Shown here one piece after another: positions 7,326-8,329 of a DNA stretch of 8,329 bases (within the stretch, counting starts at the first letter, position 1; each line of letters starts with the position of its first letter). A program made the translations under genes and the position numbers. The notes under the pieces were generated by a model, which saw only the letters and a program-made list of their open reading frames with translations, was not told the DNA's origin and searched no databases. Origin of the DNA: Desulfobacterales bacterium (GTDB taxonomy: Bacteria > Desulfobacterota > Desulfobulbia > Desulfobulbales > BM004); assembly GCA_030621655.1 (NCBI GenBank), contig JAUXHH010000066.1, positions 1-8,329 on the forward strand, read 5' to 3'.

Positions 7326-7439
7326 ATGACATCCCTTTTCGGAATCTTCAAGGGTGACCTTAACAGCAAGGTGGTGCTGCTTTTTGATTCCGTGCTGGCC
7401 CGGTTTATCAAAAATGAAGTGTGGCACGCTGACCAATAA
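7326..7439 (+). CDS. Possible small protein, 37 residues
   Basis: ATG-to-TAA reading frame beginning MTSLFGIFKGDL and ending FIKNEVWHADQ. GGAG lies seven bases before the ATG, which is a proper ribosome-site spacing. It follows the coiled-coil gene by 37 bases on the same strand and could be its last operon member. Against this, the frame is short, no family is recognised, and it might be the remnant of a longer gene. Coding status is uncertain. Confidence 0.3.
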   Translation: MTSLFGIFKGDLNSKVVLLFDSVLARFIKNEVWHADQ

Positions 7440-7515
7440 TATTTGTAATTGTATATTGTTATTATAATGTTGGACTTATTTAAGTGTCTGGCCGCTCCCA
7501 GTTGTTTTTTCTGCC

Positions 7516-7557
7516 GAAAGGCTACTCGTTCTTCAGATAAAAGGCCTTTCTGTTTTT
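7516..7557 (+). terminator. Candidate intrinsic terminator ahead of the TA module
   Basis: GAAAGGC (7516-7522) pairs with GCCTTTC (7544-7550), followed directly by TGTTTTT (7551-7557). The 7-base stem and U-tract fit a Rho-independent terminator for the upstream genes, but the 21-base loop is long, which lowers confidence. Confidence 0.4.
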
Positions 7558-7566
7558 GTACGAGCG

Positions 7567-7575
7567 TGGTATCAT
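7567..7575 (+). promoter_or_regulatory. Candidate extended -10 promoter of the TA operon
   Basis: TGG followed by TATCAT (7570-7575) forms an extended -10 element with five of six matches. No good -35 hexamer sits upstream at 16-18 bases, as is tolerated with extended -10 promoters. The start of transcription would fall near 7582, just before the palindrome at 7590-7599. Confidence 0.3.
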
Positions 7576-7589
7576 CAAAAAAGATGACA

Positions 7590-7599
7590 ATGTATACAT
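7590..7599. promoter_or_regulatory. Palindromic operator candidate ATGTATACAT
   Basis: Perfect 10-base palindrome 16 bases before the antitoxin ATG. Ribbon-helix-helix antitoxins commonly bind short palindromes of this kind in their own promoter, often jointly with the toxin. Assignment rests on position and symmetry only. Confidence 0.45.
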
Positions 7600-7615
7600 A
7601 ATAGAGAGGACTGCT

Positions 7616-7861
7616 ATGAGTGAAACAATTCTGGTTTCCACCCGGGTATCTTCGGAAGTGGCCAATCGGCTAGCTTCTTTGTCCAAATCAACTCACCGTT
7701 CAAAGTCATTTTTAGCCGCACAGGCCATTGAGGAATTTCTCAATGTGCAGGAATGGCATGTTGAGGCGATCAAGGAAGGGATTGCTGCTGCTGAAAATGG
7801 CGATGTGAAAAGTCACGAGCAAGCTGTGGCTATTCTCAACGCCTGGGGCAAGAATGCGTAA
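7616..7861 (+). CDS. Ribbon-helix-helix (CopG/ParD-like) antitoxin
   Basis: An 81-residue protein with the plan of a type II antitoxin. The N-terminal strand TILVSTRVSSEVANRLASLS (4-23) and the following helix RSKSFLAAQAIEEFL (28-42) make a ribbon-helix-helix DNA-binding fold. The C-terminal part, VEAIKEGIAAAENGDVKSHEQAVAI in outline (49-73), is the segment that usually wraps the toxin. The ATG at 7616 is chosen because AGAGAGGA lies five bases upstream; an in-frame TTG at 7556 would add 20 residues but would run through the operator. It overlaps the toxin start by eight bases (ATGCGTAA), implying translational coupling and a fixed antitoxin-first order. It should neutralise the toxin and repress the operon. 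Confidence 0.9.
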   Translation: MSETILVSTRVSSEVANRLASLSKSTHRSKSFLAAQAIEEFLNVQEWHVEAIKEGIAAAENGDVKSHEQAVAILNAWGKNA

Positions 7862-8132
7862 ATTGGAGTGGACTGTCCCTGCCCTTAACGATCTGGTTGC
7901 TGCCGGTGAATATATTGCTCAGAAAAATCCCAAAGCCGCAAGGCGGATGGCCGGCAGAGTAAAAGAGGCAGTGGAGTACCTCCGTGACCATCCAAACATG
8001 GGAAGGCCGGGGCGGCTTTCAGACACAAAGGAGCTTGTTGTCTCTGGAACGCCGCTTATTGCCGTTTACTGGATAAGGAAAGGTGCGGTTCAGATACTTC
8101 GCCTTCTTCATCATGCCCAGCGCTGGCCGTAG
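7854..8132 (+). CDS. RelE/ParE-family toxin
   Basis: A 92-residue basic protein of normal length for the superfamily. Typical features in order: EWTVPALNDLVAAGEYIA (5-22), the helix pair with NPKAARRM, the HPNMGRPGR turn (46-54), the strand ELVVSGTPLIAVYWI (60-74) and the terminal strand ILRLLHHAQRWP (81-92). The spot usually reading TRELV reads TKELV here. Members either inhibit DNA gyrase (ParE) or cleave mRNA on the ribosome (RelE); the sequence does not settle which, though the GRPGR and HHAQRWP pattern is common among ParE/RelE plasmid-stabilisation proteins. The frame is intact, so the module is likely functional. The ATG lies inside the end of the antitoxin gene. Confidence 0.9.
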   Translation: MRKLEWTVPALNDLVAAGEYIAQKNPKAARRMAGRVKEAVEYLRDHPNMGRPGRLSDTKELVVSGTPLIAVYWIRKGAVQILRLLHHAQRWP

Positions 8133-8329
8133 TTCAGGTTAACTATTAAACAGGTTCGACCCTTATTCGTCCGCATTCTAGACGAGATCGAATACCCGCC
8201 GGTCAAAAGGCAGGAAAAGTAGATGGTGTCATATTTGATAAATGGGTGTTTTGAATCATTTGCTCTCGAGTTGAAAATATCCGAATGTCAAGCCAGGCAC
8301 CTGAGCCCTTATTAGGCATCAAGCGGGAT
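8133..8329. other. Right-edge non-coding stretch, nothing recognised
   Basis: These 197 bases after the toxin stop show no convincing gene on either strand, no terminator and no tRNA. The octamer CCCTTATT occurs twice (near 8159 and 8306), which is unremarkable. An upstream part of the next gene could begin beyond the edge. Confidence 0.5.

Noticed and set aside
8223..8315. 30-codon frame after the toxin, with AGGA upstream
   Set aside because: It is very short, with no recognisable sequence and no operon partner; probably chance.
1..8329. CRISPR array, insertion sequence, tRNA or attachment site
   Set aside because: No regularly spaced direct repeats, transposase motifs, terminal inverted repeats or cloverleaf sequences were found on reading both strands.

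Overview
The window looks like a chromosomal segment of a Gram-negative, probably anaerobic or microaerophilic bacterium of moderate GC content. The CydA-like sequence, the Rrf2 regulator and the long Glu/Lys-rich coiled-coil protein suggest Desulfobacterota (former Deltaproteobacteria). That placement rests on general resemblance only; no rRNA or tRNA gene is present to test it.

Left block, minus strand, 4152 down to 1: a promoter and a candidate operator precede an Rrf2-family regulator with three cysteines spaced for an Fe-S cluster (3632-4081). Next comes a 759-residue AAA+ ATPase with a long, poorly characterised N-terminal half (1217-3496). Nine bases further on starts a cytochrome bd subunit I (CydA)-like membrane protein that runs off the left edge (1-1207). 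The three genes are probably one transcription unit. The CydA-like protein is the most interesting object here. It keeps the low-spin heme b558 ligands and the quinol-binding Q-loop residues. It has lost the histidine ligand of the high-spin heme site (Tyr) and three acidic residues of the early helices (Ala, Ala, Val), including the proton-channel pair. The block may therefore encode a redox-regulated, ATPase-assisted, quinol-interacting b-type cytochrome that is not an ordinary oxygen reductase.

Centre, 4103-4378: a divergent intergenic region with back-to-back sigma70-type promoters. The one facing right leads into a long leader holding a 13-bp GC-rich palindrome and a strong two-tier hairpin. 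It precedes a RadD-like superfamily 2 helicase (4379-6079) that lacks the zinc-binding insert of E. coli RadD.

Right block, plus strand: a cysteine-free coiled-coil protein of unknown function (6215-7288), a possible 37-codon small ORF (7326-7439), a candidate terminator, and a complete type II toxin-antitoxin module (ribbon-helix-helix-like antitoxin 7616-7861, RelE/ParE-type toxin 7854-8132) with its own promoter and palindromic operator candidate. The last 197 bases hold nothing I can recognise. The right half (helicase, coiled coil, TA module) has the look of an accessory region, although no integrase, transposase, tRNA or attachment site is visible.
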